NCBI GenBank assembly: GCA_000611775.1
Contig: KK106981.1
Span: 7,802,023-7,866,022, forward strand
From: Umbilicaria muhlenbergii
Taxonomy: Eukaryota > Ascomycota > Lecanoromycetes > Umbilicariales > Umbilicariaceae
Direction of reading: 5' to 3'
DNA: 64,000 nucleotides
Under the pieces are notes generated by a model that was not told the origin of the DNA, made no database searches, and saw only the letters and a program-made list of their open reading frames with translations. A program made the translations under genes and the position numbers. Positions 34,350 to 46,388 of this stretch are shown here, in pieces. Numbering within the stretch: the stretch's first letter is position 1; each line of letters opens with the position of its first letter.

Positions 34350-36781
34350 TTGTTGTACGACCGGGACTGGCCTGTTTTGCACAACTTTCTGAATAATCGT
34401 CGGCGTAGCCTGGTACATTTCTGGAGGGCCAAGAAGCACTTGCATGATGCTCTGAGCCATCTTTCAGTGTACCTGATCCGCTTGCATATCGACATTTGCT
34501 ACATCGAGCTCCTAGATATCATGACTGCTAATCATGTTTTGAATAACTCTTCTATACGCCTCACTAATGCTCCCGTGGAATTCATTGAAACTCGTTTGAC
34601 TGCGGAATTCCATACAGCCTTCGGTGACCCATCGATCGAATACGTTGTGGACATTGATCGGTTTGGCGATGAAGCCGACATGAAGGATTTGGGAAAGTAA
34701 TCGTGACTGTCTTCATATGAAGGCACCCATAACGCTGATCGCTTGAAGGCTAGAACTCTGGAAAGAAGCGAGTGAAGAGGGGAAGAATCTGTTCGAAGCT
34801 ATGGAGACGTACGAGCGAAAGAAGGTGAAACCGGAACACAGGATTCGGAGAACAGAACACTCCTGGGAACAGGTCATGGCCAAGGTAAATCAGGCAAAGG
34901 AGCGATACCAGAATAAAGGAAAGGTCTGTGAATTCCTACGAAAACTCGGTGACAACGCGGCCAGCTTCCAAGAGTGGCTAGCATTGCTTCCGAGTGGGGA
35001 TTATGGAGGTCCTATTTGTGGAGCCTTCAAAATCGTGCTGAAGGTAGAGATAAGCGCGACCTTCTTTTCGAGAAATTGGCAGATATTCCCGAGAAGATAC
35101 ATAAAGCCAAACGATATCTAGATATATACAGACATCACCGAAAAAAGGAATTGGTTCGGGCAACAGCGAGGTTGTACGCGGCCATTGCAGTAGCGTTGGG
35201 ACAGATATTTGAGTACCTCACCAAAGACTCCATAGGTGCAAATTACAACATCTTCTGCAACGTTACGTACTAATACCATACCACAGGCAAAATGGTCGGC
35301 GCCATAGCACGCGGTAGTAATTATGAGAAGAAGCTTAAAGGGAGCTTGGACGGCGTGAGCAATGCCATCAGAATTGTGGAAGATGAGGCCAACATGTGCC
35401 TCCATGAGGTGAACGAGAAAATACGAAGGGCGCAGGATGTCAACGATCAACAAAGTACGGTCCTCAAGCTTGCGATAATTCGAGCGGGTCTGACATATCA
35501 AGAATAGGGCGTTGCAATGATGCAGCGACAACAAGAGCCCTTTCCGATGAATTCTGGACTCTTGCAAAGTCCAATGATGTCCGAGAGTTGAAAGCTGTGG
35601 CTAACGAGATATACAAATTACTTGTTAGCTCTCAGAATTATGATCTCCTTGTTGGAGGACGTTAGTCTTTGTTCTCACCGCGTTCTCTCGAATCAGCTGA
35701 CAGAGCTAGTGAGACGGTTCCCAAACCTCAAGATAGAAGATTCGTACCCCGACCAAACAATACCTCTTGCTATTCGTGAAGGTAAGCTATTTACTTCAAT
35801 TCACCTCATTTAAACTTACTGCACTCTACTATTTCTTTTCACCACGTCCGAAGCTCGAAACGCTTCGGACCTCGAGCGTTAATACGAGAGATAGATGTGC
35901 GCCCAGAGCAGATACTCAAATATCTTGGCGTTCGACCAGAGATGTGTTACCAAGATCTGGAAGATGGTCTCCGAATGGGGAGCACCCTTGAACTTTCCGA
36001 TCAAGGCCGCGTGATGTGTATTATGAAACAAAGCAAATTTCGAGAGTGGCTAACGGCCATTGCGACCCCGGGCACCTTGCTGATCAACGGAAATTCTTCC
36101 TGGGACGAAGTTGACGGGCCTTTGTCCTTCATAAGCGCAAAAGTCGCACGCACTTTGCTATTCTTGAAGCCTATCATTACTCTATACCACTTCTGTGGGT
36201 TGCATGGAGACAAGAGCGGCGATGCAGAAGCAAGCTTTCGGGTGATGATGAGCCACCTACTTTGCCAATTGCTCCACCAAGCGAAATCAAGCATTGAGCT
36301 TTCATTCTTGGATGACAATGCTATCAGAAATCTTCGAACACGAGATCCAAAAACGCTTCGCACAACCTTGGTTACATCGATCGCGAAACTACCACCAACG
36401 GTAGCGGTCTTCTGCATCATCGACGGTATTTCCTTCTACGAGGACTCAGTACGTGCCAACAATACTATCAAAGTGGTCCGGCAACTGGTGCGCCTTGCTA
36501 GGAAGTCGACAAGCACAAGCTCCAATGGCCCTATCAAGCGCAATAAGGCATCCGCGTCCGCATCTACTTCCTCATCAGCTCCGTCCAAGTTGCTGTTGAC
36601 TTGTCCTGGTAGAAGCTCCTATACCAGGGAGTACGAACTTGAGGAGAGGGAAGTCTTGGATATTGATGAGGACTTGGTCGATGATGATGGACAGGGTTAC
36701 AATGACGCTGTTTGGCACGAGGATATCGACCCAGAACTGCGCCACGTCGACGTTGAACACCAAAGGGTCAACCCTTTCTAG
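34350..36781 (+). pseudogene. DUF7708 / STAND-like protein, degenerate
   Basis: Resembles the N-terminal half of fungal NACHT or STAND proteins. Exon around 34500-34692, intron, then LELWKEASEEGKNLFEAMETYERKK and HSWEQVMAKVNQAKERYQNKGKV...FQEWLALLPSGDYGGPICGAFKIVL, matching the DUF7708 pattern. At about 35040 the reading must change frame to continue with RDKRDLLFEKLADIPEKIHKAKRYL. Further exons give KMVGAIARGSNYEKKLKGSLD (35290 on), FWTLAKSNDVRELKAVANEIY (about 35550) and the long terminal frame 35897-36781. That frame holds TPGTLLINGNSSWDEVDGPLSFISAKVARTL and a Ser-rich then acidic tail. I see no typical Walker A (GKS/T). Because of the frame change and weak exon joins I treat it as decayed; an error or unusual splicing could mimic this. 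The exact start is unknown. Confidence 0.6.
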
Positions 36782-36948
36782 AATGCATTCGTGACGGGTC
36801 GAGCTACATCCAGATACCAAAGGCGTAGTATTTCTTCGGAAGTCTGCCTTTCGTTATCGACTAGTCGAGCAAGAGCCCTGTTGAAGACTGCCATTACTTT
36901 TGGCCCTGCGCTACTCATCGCCGGTTAGGTCTAATCTGAAATTTGTGA

Positions 36949-38004
36949 TCAGTCTTTCACCCATAGCCAACTGGTGGCACAGCCAGCACTTATGCCTATA
37001 ATCGCACCGGAGTCCACGGGGTACTGCAGCGTGACGTTATTCCAACGCTCTTTGACATCGCCATTTTCATCCATGACTGGTCCACAGTTTCCATGCTCGC
37101 CCCAACCCCACGCTAAAAGTTCTCCAGATCCTGTCAGGGCCAAACAGTGCTCGCTTCCAGCAGCAACTTGTTCGATCGAAGGTAGATCCTTTGGAGCAAT
37201 TTGACCATGGTCATTACGTCCCCAAGATCGTACTGAGCCCGTAGTAGTGAGGACAAAAATGCTTCCCCAGCTTGCCCATATATCTTTCCACTCAGGAACA
37301 TAGCTTGGAGCAGAGGATATGACATTCCACTTGTCCGATCCGAGAACGGCGTGTTGCTTGTCCTTCGGGTCGCTCACTAAATACGTGAATTCCCTGCCAC
37401 ACACAGCGCGAACAATTTTAAAGTGTAACCCGTTGATCTTCCTGGGAGACCATACGATCTCCGGGGGTTCGCCGAGCTGCCCTTTGCGACCGTTTCCCCA
37501 CGCATAAGCTTCACCGTTAGAAAGTACCGCGACGGTGTGGCTGACAGAGCTCGAAAGATCCACAATCGCAGTACCAACAGGAGGAAAATCGGCAAGCTGT
37601 TGTGGATTCGGCGATGTCTTCAAACCGATACCTTGACCAAGTTCACCTTTGTTCCCCACCCCGCAAGTATAGATGTTGCTATTTGTTGTTGCCAGAATAG
37701 AAGCCTCCCATGTAGCTGAACAGGACCTGAATTTGCAATCTTTCTCTGGTAGTGGCACATAGTTAAACGAATCAGTTGCCTCCAAAGACTGTGGTAAGCC
37801 TGTTCGTCCATGGCCATTTGATCCAGTAGCATACACATCACCCGTTGACATGAGTACTAGGGTATGATTCCCTCCAGCCATGACTCTTAACGGCAGCCCT
37901 GGAACATCCGACTCATCGTACACGCACCGCCTTGGCAAGGAAACATCTTCCGTACCATTAATGCCAAGCTGGCCAGATCCATTGGATCCAAATGCAAAGA
38001 GCAT
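36949..38004 (-). CDS. ATS1: RCC1-repeat protein, ATS1-like
   Basis: Seven-bladed propeller protein; yeast Ats1 interacts with Kti11 and acts with Elongator in wobble-uridine tRNA modification. Start at 38004 (MLFAFGSNGSGQLGINGTEDV) because this is where the first RCC1 repeat begins; the open frame extends further upstream but that part is shared with the divergent promoter. 351 residues, intronless. RCC1 signatures: FAFGSNGSGQLG, YATGSNGHGRTG, YTCGVGNKGELGQG, YAWGNGRKGQLG, RSWGRNDHGQIA, LAWGWGEHGNCG. Length fits the Ats1 group rather than the nuclear Ran exchange factor. Confidence 0.88.
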   Translation of the reverse strand: MLFAFGSNGSGQLGINGTEDVSLPRRCVYDESDVPGLPLRVMAGGNHTLVLMSTGDVYATGSNGHGRTGLPQSLEATDSFNYVPLPEKDCKFRSCSATWEASILATTNSNIYTCGVGNKGELGQGIGLKTSPNPQQLADFPPVGTAIVDLSSSVSHTVAVLSNGEAYAWGNGRKGQLGEPPEIVWSPRKINGLHFKIVRAVCGREFTYLVSDPKDKQHAVLGSDKWNVISSAPSYVPEWKDIWASWGSIFVLTTTGSVRSWGRNDHGQIAPKDLPSIEQVAAGSEHCLALTGSGELLAWGWGEHGNCGPVMDENGDVKERWNNVTLQYPVDSGAIIGISAGCATSWLWVKD

Positions 38005-38219
38005 TCTAGAGTGAGTGGCTTGTCGAAGTTGAATGATGTAGTTATGGAGTACTCGCAATTGAATCGACCGCTCTTGGCGAGGTCCGCTTACTAAGCATCC
38101 GCGTCGAACCCTTGGCCCACACAGGAATTTCCGAAAATCCCAGCAGAGCCGCCATCGCAAAACCACATCGACAACGACATCTCATCGACACGCCATCTGC
38201 GCGAGCCGTTCGATCACCA
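38005..38219. promoter_or_regulatory. Divergent promoter ATS1 / RPS16
   Basis: Only 215 bp between the two start codons, so a strongly expressed ribosomal protein gene and ATS1 share one control region including both leaders. Confidence 0.55.
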
Positions 38220-38818
38220 TGGCTTCCACGCAGAGTGTGCAATGCTTCGGCAAAAAGAAGACTGGTAAGTTGCTGACATCCGGAAGTTTAAGTGACTGAG
38301 ATCTGACGAGCAACCAGCAACGGCCGTGGCACACTGCAAGGTAGATTTACGAAATATCGCAACGTCCATTAGCTACGATCTAACTAACAAACCATCATCC
38401 AGGCTGGTAAAGGTCTCGTGAAAGTCAACGGAAAGCCTCTCGCCCTTACTCAACCAGAAATCCTCCGGTTCAAGGTAGCCTCTGACAATCTTTCCGTCTC
38501 TCGCACAGTTTGACACCCGTTGACTAGGTCTACGAACCCCTCCTCATCGTCGGTCTTGACAAATTCGCCAACGTCGACATCCGTGTGCGAGTTACTGGTG
38601 GTGGTCACACTTCGCAGATCTACGCCATCCGACAAGCAATCGCCAAATCGATCGTCGCCTACTACCAGAAGTACGTTGACGAGTACGCGAAGAACCAGCT
38701 TAAGCAGGCTTTGGTGCAATATGACAGGACTCTTTTGGTGGCCGACAACCGGAGATGTGAGCCCAAGAAGTTCGGTGGTCCAGGTGCAAGAGCAAGATAC
38801 CAAAAGTCGTACCGTTGA
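38220..38818 (+). CDS. RPS16: 40S ribosomal protein S16 (uS9)
   Basis: Small-subunit protein whose C-terminal tail reaches the P-site tRNA. Exons 38220-38265, 38318-38340, 38403-38474 and 38528-38818 join in phase to 143 residues, the exact family length. [25 protein letters not shown] at the start, [42 protein letters not shown] and the invariant end [17 protein letters not shown]. The second exon is only 23 nt. The first intron (38266-38317) carries a GTAAGT donor. Its promoter is shared with ATS1. Confidence 0.98.
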
Positions 38819-39059
38819 GGTGGATGCTTGTCGTGGGGACCCGATGGGGATGTGGCTGGTTTTGATCTATGTTATGCTAGGCTTCAATGGCTTATGGTAG
38901 CATGGAACTCCCACTAGAAGACTTCATTTTCATGGCATGATGTTATGGGCCAGTAGGCGCAAATGGTATAACCCGGGGCGCCTGCCAACACCTTCGCTAT
39001 GCTTCGGCCTGACAAGTGTAAGACACCGATGGAAAACACGCCGCAACAGTCATACCGTA

Positions 39060-40271
39060 CTAGTCCAACTCCACTATGACTGGAGCATACTCCCCCCTTT
39101 CGTCCTCACCTTCTACTTCATTCATTTCCATCTCCACTTGTTCCCCATCTTCCAGCTCAAGCATCCCTCTTCTAACATATGAATCACTCAAGTTCCATCC
39201 ATATTCCGTCTTCAAGAAAGCTTCCAGCTCATCAACCTCCTCTTTGACCTCAACGCCATCATCTGCATTCTCAAATATTTCCTCGAGTATCCTCTTGAAC
39301 CCCTTCAGAAGCCGTTTCAGCAACGTACTACCCTCATCACTGAAATCGAACAAACCCCCCTCAACGTCCTCGCACCGCTTCAACTGCTTCCTCAGCAGCC
39401 CCACCACCCCCGCAAACCACTCCTCCCTTTCCGCAACCGCCCTCTTGCACGTAAATATCAACCCCAAAATCCTCTTCCACTGCTCCATACACGAATAATT
39501 CGCCAGCGTCAGAACCATCAAAAAGCACACCTGCAGCTCCCCCACCACCTCTACCCCCCACTCCTCCCCTTCTCCAGTAGCACTCCCCCTAACCACCTCC
39601 TCAAGCGCCCAACTCCGATCCGTTGCCCCCTCCGTCCTCTCCCTCCCCACAGCTCCCTCCCGCCACGTCCGCATCAAATCCACCTTCAAAAACCCTAATT
39701 CCTTCTCTTCACCCAACACGCTCTCCTCGGCGCTCAACCCGGGAATCTCGTCACGATCTTGCTTCGCGCAACTCGCGGACGTGAGCGTCCAGTACGCGGG
39801 GTCGCTGCTACCCGTTATGCGCGAGAGAAGTGCCGGCGTAACATGCGACGTTAACTCCGCCCAATCCCCCAATTCCTCACCCACTGCCCCCTCCTGCCCT
39901 TCTCCTGCCCTTTGACCTTTCGCCGCTGGAGCAGCAGACTGTCGATATGGCGTTAAACCCTCTTTCCACAGCGAGCCCACATTCGCACCCCAGCGCAGTA
40001 GTGCCGCTTCGTCGGTTTCAGGGACGAGCTCTTCGCGGGAGGTATCCCATTTGCGGACGAGGAGCGGGGGCGGGCTGGAGTGGGCGGGGATATGGAACCA
40101 GAAGCCGTGGCGGACGGAGAGGGAGGCAGTGGCGCCGGTGAAGACGAAGTGCCAGCCGGGGGGTAGGTCTTTTATGCCTTGGAAGCGGGGGGAGGTGGTG
40201 AAGGAGAGGAGGTCGATGCCGCAGAAGGTCTTGGGGGGAAGGCCGAGGAGGAGGATGGCAGGAGTGGTCAT
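39060..40271 (-). CDS. AAR2: U5 snRNP assembly factor AAR2
   Basis: Binds Prp8 during cytoplasmic U5 snRNP maturation and keeps Brr2 off. One exon, 403 residues. The N-terminal domain shows ILLLGLPPKTFCGIDLLSFTTSPRFQGIKDLPPGWHFVFTG and SLSVRHGFWFH, diagnostic for the family. The C-terminal helical domain contains LQVCFLMVLTLANYSCMEQWKRIL. Between them lies a low-conservation acidic linker. Convergent with RPS16, 241 bp apart. Confidence 0.95.
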   Translation of the reverse strand: MTTPAILLLGLPPKTFCGIDLLSFTTSPRFQGIKDLPPGWHFVFTGATASLSVRHGFWFHIPAHSSPPPLLVRKWDTSREELVPETDEAALLRWGANVGSLWKEGLTPYRQSAAPAAKGQRAGEGQEGAVGEELGDWAELTSHVTPALLSRITGSSDPAYWTLTSASCAKQDRDEIPGLSAEESVLGEEKELGFLKVDLMRTWREGAVGRERTEGATDRSWALEEVVRGSATGEGEEWGVEVVGELQVCFLMVLTLANYSCMEQWKRILGLIFTCKRAVAEREEWFAGVVGLLRKQLKRCEDVEGGLFDFSDEGSTLLKRLLKGFKRILEEIFENADDGVEVKEEVDELEAFLKTEYGWNLSDSYVRRGMLELEDGEQVEMEMNEVEGEDERGEYAPVIVELD

Positions 40272-40791
40272 GTCTTGGACTCTAGGGGGGCTTGACTTGG
40301 AGTGTCTAGTTTGTTGCGGAGATTATTTTCAATATTCTGGAGTGGCCATTGGCCGGTGCCTGGGATTCGTTTGGAAAATTGTCGATCCCACAATTGATCG
40401 AAGAACACCCTCAATGGTGGGAGAGCTTCTAGATGAAGTCATGGTGCGATACGCGATGAGTGAGTCGAGACCATTGCATACTTTTAACGATAGTAATGGG
40501 TTACGAACGAATAGGGTTGTCATGATCCGAAGGTTCTGGGATGGTGCTTTTCTGGCATGTGAAGGTTAGACCGTGGCGGCAAGAGCACTTAAACCGGAGT
40601 ATACAAATATCGTGCCAGCTGCACATCTATCATTTCGAGGAATTTAAACGTGAATTTGCACTAATCCTTGATTTCTTTGTAGCATGATTAGGCATATGAT
40701 GAAGACCAGGCAAAAGCCGTTCCTCGCGTTTGTTCCTCCACTCCTTTTCACCCGTCAAAGCCAAATATCCACAACCATATGCATATTGCTC
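40272..40791. other. Intergenic stretch, no gene recognised
   Basis: 520 bp between the RPS14 stop and the AAR2 start, both on the minus strand. Contains the AAR2 promoter and the RPS14 3' end. Confidence 0.5.
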
Positions 40792-41430
<639 letters not shown>

Positions 41431-41735
41431 GTTGGCGTATGTTAGTTGTCGAACGGTTGTTGGATTTTCTTTCGTTGCTCTTGCTCAAGCCGCTCGAACT
41501 GAACATCGCGAAATCTTTACCGAGTGTGCCCTAGGCTAGCGCATTAGCGGCGGAACATGCCGGCGAAGCGAGCTCGAGGCTTTTCGCAACTCTCAGATTT
41601 CTAGCTTTTCATTTTCTCAATTCTCTCGTCTTCACTGCTTGTGATACAGCATGTTGGCCAGGCCGAATTGATTGGCAACATTGAGGAGCTCAATGGTGAT
41701 GGTGGCCGAACATTGTCTAAAGAGGTGAAAACTCT
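41431..41735. promoter_or_regulatory. Divergent promoter RPS14 / TYR1
   Basis: 305 bp between the starts of a ribosomal protein gene and an aromatic amino-acid gene. No named site recognised. Confidence 0.5.
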
Positions 41736-43903
41736 ATGAAGGTCGTAATGATGAAGGGCGCTACCCTCGGAATCATTGGGATGGGCGACATGGGGAGGAT
41801 GTACGCAAGGAGGATTGGCGACGCTGGTTGGAGGTAAAGCATCTCCAGCATACAACCTGTGCTCAAAGTACTTGTTAATACAGACCTTTCGTAAGTTTAC
41901 GCCCCAGCTTCTTTGATCCTCGTTCATGTCCAATGATGACTTGAGTGCATTTGGCTCGAGTACGGCTCGTTGGTCAACTTGGGCACCATCTTGGTGTCTC
42001 TGTTGGCTGGCAAGTCGTCGATGATGTAAAATCTCAGCTACCTAATTATCATTTGTCTGAAAGCTCCTTTTCCGCTTCTATTACTCAGACGCTTAGCTAT
42101 AATTGTTCCTGCAATGCGCTAATGTTTATCTGCCTAGGCCCTCATCAACCTATGCACCATGTTCCATGGCAAGCTCAACCTTGTGGCACACTCGCTGATT
42201 AGACGGTTTATGTAGAGTTAATGCGTGCGATCATCCGGAAAAGTACGAAACGCTGCAGGAGCAGTTCGCCGGTAGTGTAAATTATGGCTCTGTAGTAGAG
42301 ACTACGACACAGTAGCTAAGCTTAGATAGAGCAATGTACACATATACCCAAACGGCCACCTCGTATCCAGATCAAGCGATTATATTATTTACAGCGTGGA
42401 GGCGGAAGCGATCGATGCCGTTGTTGCATTATATGGACCATGTACGACATTGTCATCGGTCCCTTCAGCGGACGGCCGTGAAGCTGACAACTGCAGCGAC
42501 CAAGCAGGGCGCTATAGTAGGCGGGCAAACATCATGCAAAGCACCGGAGATGGCCGCTTTCGAGAAGCATCTGCCCTCTGATGTCGAGATCGTCTCCTGT
42601 CACTCCCTGCATGGACCCAATATCGACCCAAAAGGCCAGCCCCTGGTACTTATCAAGCACCGTGCCTCTCAGCAAAGCTTCGACCTTGTGGAAAACATAC
42701 TCTCTTGTCTAGGGTCACGGCACGTCTACCTCACAGCGGAGAAGCACGACAGCATCACGGCCGACACTCAAGCGGTTACCCATGCTGCTTTCTTGAGCAT
42801 GGGTACAGCATGGTGTGCCAACAAGCAATTTCCCTGGGAGATCGCCAGATATGTTGGAGGGATCGAAAATGTTAAGATCAACGTCACGCTTCGGATCTAC
42901 TCCAACAAGTGGCACGTCTACGCCGGCCTCGCCATACTCAATCCATCTGCCAAAGCCCAGATCAGGCAGTATGCCGAATCTGTAACGGAACTGTTCAAGC
43001 TCATGCTGGGGGGTCATCGTGAAGAGCTTGAGAACCGCGTCAAGACTGCGGGTAGAGCGGTCTTCAAAGCTAGTAAAGACGACCAGGACCTTTTGCTGAG
43101 AGACGAGGTTCTTGATCAGTTCTCACTTGGAAAGGTTCCGAAAGAGAGGACGCCGAATAATCATTTGAGCTTGTTGGCGATTGTCGATTGTTGGTGGAAA
43201 TTGGGGATCGTGCCGTACGATCATATGATATGCTCGACACCGGTAGGCAACTTCACCCTGTGGTGGAAAATATGACAGCTTCTCGGAGCCCTAGCCCTTG
43301 GGTGAGTGAGAAGGTACACTGACAAGAGGACTTTCTATCACATATAGTTATTTCGGCTGTGGTTAGGAGTGACCGAGTATCTGTTCCGCAAACCAGCGCT
43401 TCTTGACGAAGTCATCCATACATCCATTGAGGACAACACTTTCCGCTCTGACGATTTAGAATTCACGTTTGCCGCCAGGGTAAGCCTACTGACTGATTTA
43501 TTTGCTACGTGCTTCTCTCTTCGAAGTCGAGTGGCTTTCTGCACCCCCTACCACCTAGCATTCTCGGCCACATGACTCGATTTGTCTGCTTATGCTTCTG
43601 ACGCCTCCGTTTGTGCCTTCACATGTTTTCCTGCTTTTCTATGTGCTCAAACTGGTCGCTACCAATCATGCCGTGGTGATCGTTTCTTTCTATCGCCTCT
43701 TCACGGGTCTAATATCCCAGTACATGCCCATGCTAATCCATTGCCACCAGGGCTGGTCCGATTGCGTCTCGTTCGGAGATTTTTCTTCTTATCGTGACCG
43801 TTTCGAGAAGATACAGACCTACTTCGCGCCACGGTTTCCAGAGGCGACAAGGGTGGGAAACGAAATGATCAAGACAATCTTAGAGAAGACGGGGAAGAAG
43901 TAA
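41736..43903 (+). CDS. TYR1: Prephenate dehydrogenase (NADP+)
   Basis: Converts prephenate to 4-hydroxyphenylpyruvate in tyrosine synthesis. Six exons, 41736-41833, 42216-42276, 42330-42441, 42497-43242, 43348-43479 and 43751-43903, join in phase to 433 residues. The dinucleotide-binding motif GIIGMGDMGRMYARRI is in exon 1. VNACDHPEKYETLQEQFAG, NGHLVSRSSDYIIYSVEAE, AIVGGQTSCKAPEMAAFEKHLP, SCHSLHGPNIDPKGQPLVLI and NHLSLLAIVDCWWKLGIVPYDHMICSTP follow. The start is ambiguous (in-frame ATG at 41736, 41748 and 41751). Introns 1 (382 nt) and 5 (271 nt) are much longer than the local norm. Confidence 0.94.
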
Positions 43904-45532
43904 TTGATCGATACGCTTCTCAACCTGCTAGCTCTGATTTCACTACGTCACATGATTTCCATGGAGTTGCGGCTTTGTATTATATTGTAGTTCAGTTAGG
44001 AGCTGGCGAACAGAATACAACATTTTGAGCTGGGGCAAGCTCACCAGAGCGCCTGTTCATGTCTCTAAAGAGTAAGTTGGCACACCCACGGATGTCATGG
44101 CATTGCATACAACATGGAATGAAGCCAGTTCCATCCTAATAATAATCATGCTGACATATAGCCTCGATCGTAGTTGGTATGGAAGTAAAAGACAAAAGTG
44201 GACAGATATTGATAACAAAACCGAATGGACTCAAGGCTTCGTATCATGGAAAACACTGCCGCAAAATAATGATGGAAAAGTAGAAACGCCGCATAGGAGC
44301 GGACATATTCCCCTTGGAGTGAGCGTACAACCTATGATAAACGAAGGCTTGACGGAATTGTCTGGATGTTCCTCGACCCGCTCAGAGCTCTTCAGATACC
44401 CTTGACAAGGGAGCATCTGCATCATATCCTCAAAAAGAACACAACCCCAAAATTCGTAAAGCAGCCACGTCAGTAATGATGCCAGGACTTTGATATAAGA
44501 ACGGCGCTCAGGAAGGGACGCTTCATCTGAGAATAAAACTGGCCTTGTCTGTGCCAATAATATTCGCGCCGTACGTGTGCAGTCAACAGCTGAAACTGGG
44601 CGTCTTCGACAAATGACAACATCACCGGCGTCGTCAGACCATGCCACAGACCTATCCAAATAAGTCTACACCGAGTCGACGGAACAGAGCACTGCCGACC
44701 ATGCAATTGCCCGTTGCCGACCTCGACATGGGTTTCCACCAGGGTCATACCAAGCTTCAAACCGATGCAGAAACGGTGAATTCTTGATGAAGAAAAGCTC
44801 GTTTGCCAATCCGAAAACTCCTACCCAATTAGGCCGTGGATCTGGTATCACATCATTTGGCGTCGATCGGCCACAGACAAAGCTCCACGTCAAGACTCGA
44901 GACAAGTAATCGTGACGTCCACGACGGCCCGAATACGGCATCGTGAGTGGAATTAGCGTTGGGTCCTTCCGGCAGATCCAAGATCGTGCGCGCCAATCGG
45001 GACGCGCCAGGATCATCGCCTCCAACCTCTGGCTGCCTTGGTGTGGATCTAGCTATTTCCAAGTGGAGCATTTTCGAAGCTTGAATCTCATCTCTGACGG
45101 TTTCGACAGAATCTTAGCCTCATTCTTTAAAGCTTACTCTGGACATGGCAATGCTCAATGGGAGTATTGGCTGGCACGTGCAGAGTAGGATTATCTTGCT
45201 GCTCAGCAGGATGGAAGTCCCTGCGGGATATGCCCTGTGCTTGTCGACGACCTGTAACTAAACACACTCTGGGATATGCTAGGTCGCTGCGGCTTTCTGG
45301 TCTTTGGGATTCCTATGACGATGTGACTAGTTTTTCTCCCTTTGACCTTGTCTTATGCGCCCCAATCTCGCAATTCTTTATTCAGATTATTCGCAACACT
45401 TGTCTTTTGGATGAATTGTTTCCCTGTAAACAAGACAGCATAGCATTTTGGTTCTCCCCTTTTGCGTGTCGGCGCCCAGCAACCATCCATCACTCTCTTC
45501 CCAGCCATCTCATTCGAATTTCAGCAGCAGAC
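43904..45532. other. 1.6-kb intergenic region
   Basis: No recognised gene. On the minus strand two adjoining frames (44231-44659 and 44666-45025) read fairly smoothly, for example NWVGVFGLANELFFIKNSPF, and could be exons of an unknown gene, but I see no family. The 45158-45532 stretch is an open leader-like frame ahead of the b561 gene. Confidence 0.4.
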
Positions 45533-46388
45533 ATGAAGCTCCCCACCCTCGCCTGCATCCTGGGTCTCGGTATCTCCACCTCCCCCTCCCCCCTCTCCAC
45601 GCTCCTACCAACTAACCCCCCCGTCATAGTCCTCACCGTCCGCGCCGAGGGCGGCCTCACCCACAAAGCCATCATCGCCCACGGCATCCTCATGAGCCTC
45701 GCCTTCCTAATATTCTTCCCCCTCGGCGCCCTAACCGTCCGTTTGTTCTCCTTCCGCAACCTAGTCTGGTTCCACGCTGGCGCGCAAGTTTTCGCCTACT
45801 TGGTCGCTCTCGCCGCTTTCGGATTGGGCGTCTGGATCGCGGTCACTACAGACCAGGTATGCTATTCATGCTCCGCCTCCCACGGCCTGGACCCCAACCC
45901 CCCCACCCCAAAAGAAAGAACCCCTTGTTTTGTCCAGGCCCCTCTCAAAACCACAAGCACAAAAACTAACGCACAACCCCCAGCTCAACACCTACCACCC
46001 CATCATCGGCATCGTCGTCATCGCCCTCCTCCTCTTCCAACCCATCCTCGGCCTAATCCACCACTACATCTACGCCCGCTCCCACCGGCGCACCTTCTGG
46101 GCCTGGGCGCACATCTGGTTCGGTCGGTGCCTGCTTATCCTCGGCGCCATCAATGGCGGCTTAGGGTTGCAGTTGTCTGATAATACCGTCAAGGGCGAGA
46201 TCGCGTATGGCGTGGTTGCTGGGGTGGTGTTTTTGTTTTATGTCGCGGTGGTGGGGGTGAGTTATCTGAGGCAGAGGGGGAGGGGAGGGCAAGGGGAAGG
46301 GGAGACGGGGGAGAAGTTTAATGCTGGGTCGGCGGGGTCGAATGGGAGTGCGGGGGATAGTCAGACGGAGATGAGGGGACGGTATTGA
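45533..46388 (+). CDS. Cytochrome b561-domain membrane protein
   Basis: Di-heme transmembrane electron carrier of the b561 family, probably in the secretory pathway or plasma membrane. Exons 45533-45856 and 45984-46388 (127-nt C-rich intron) give 242 residues. A hydrophobic N-terminus is followed by five further membrane segments. The heme-ligand histidines are recognisable in AIIAHGILM, VWFHAGAQ, NTYHPIIGI and AHIWFGRC. There is no DOMON domain ahead of it, unlike many fungal b561 proteins. The tail is Gly/Glu/Ser-rich. Confidence 0.88.

Noticed and set aside
45158-45532. In-frame extension ahead of the b561 start
   Set aside because: Open but with no conserved features; the hydrophobic N-terminus starting at 45533 fits a signal or first membrane segment.
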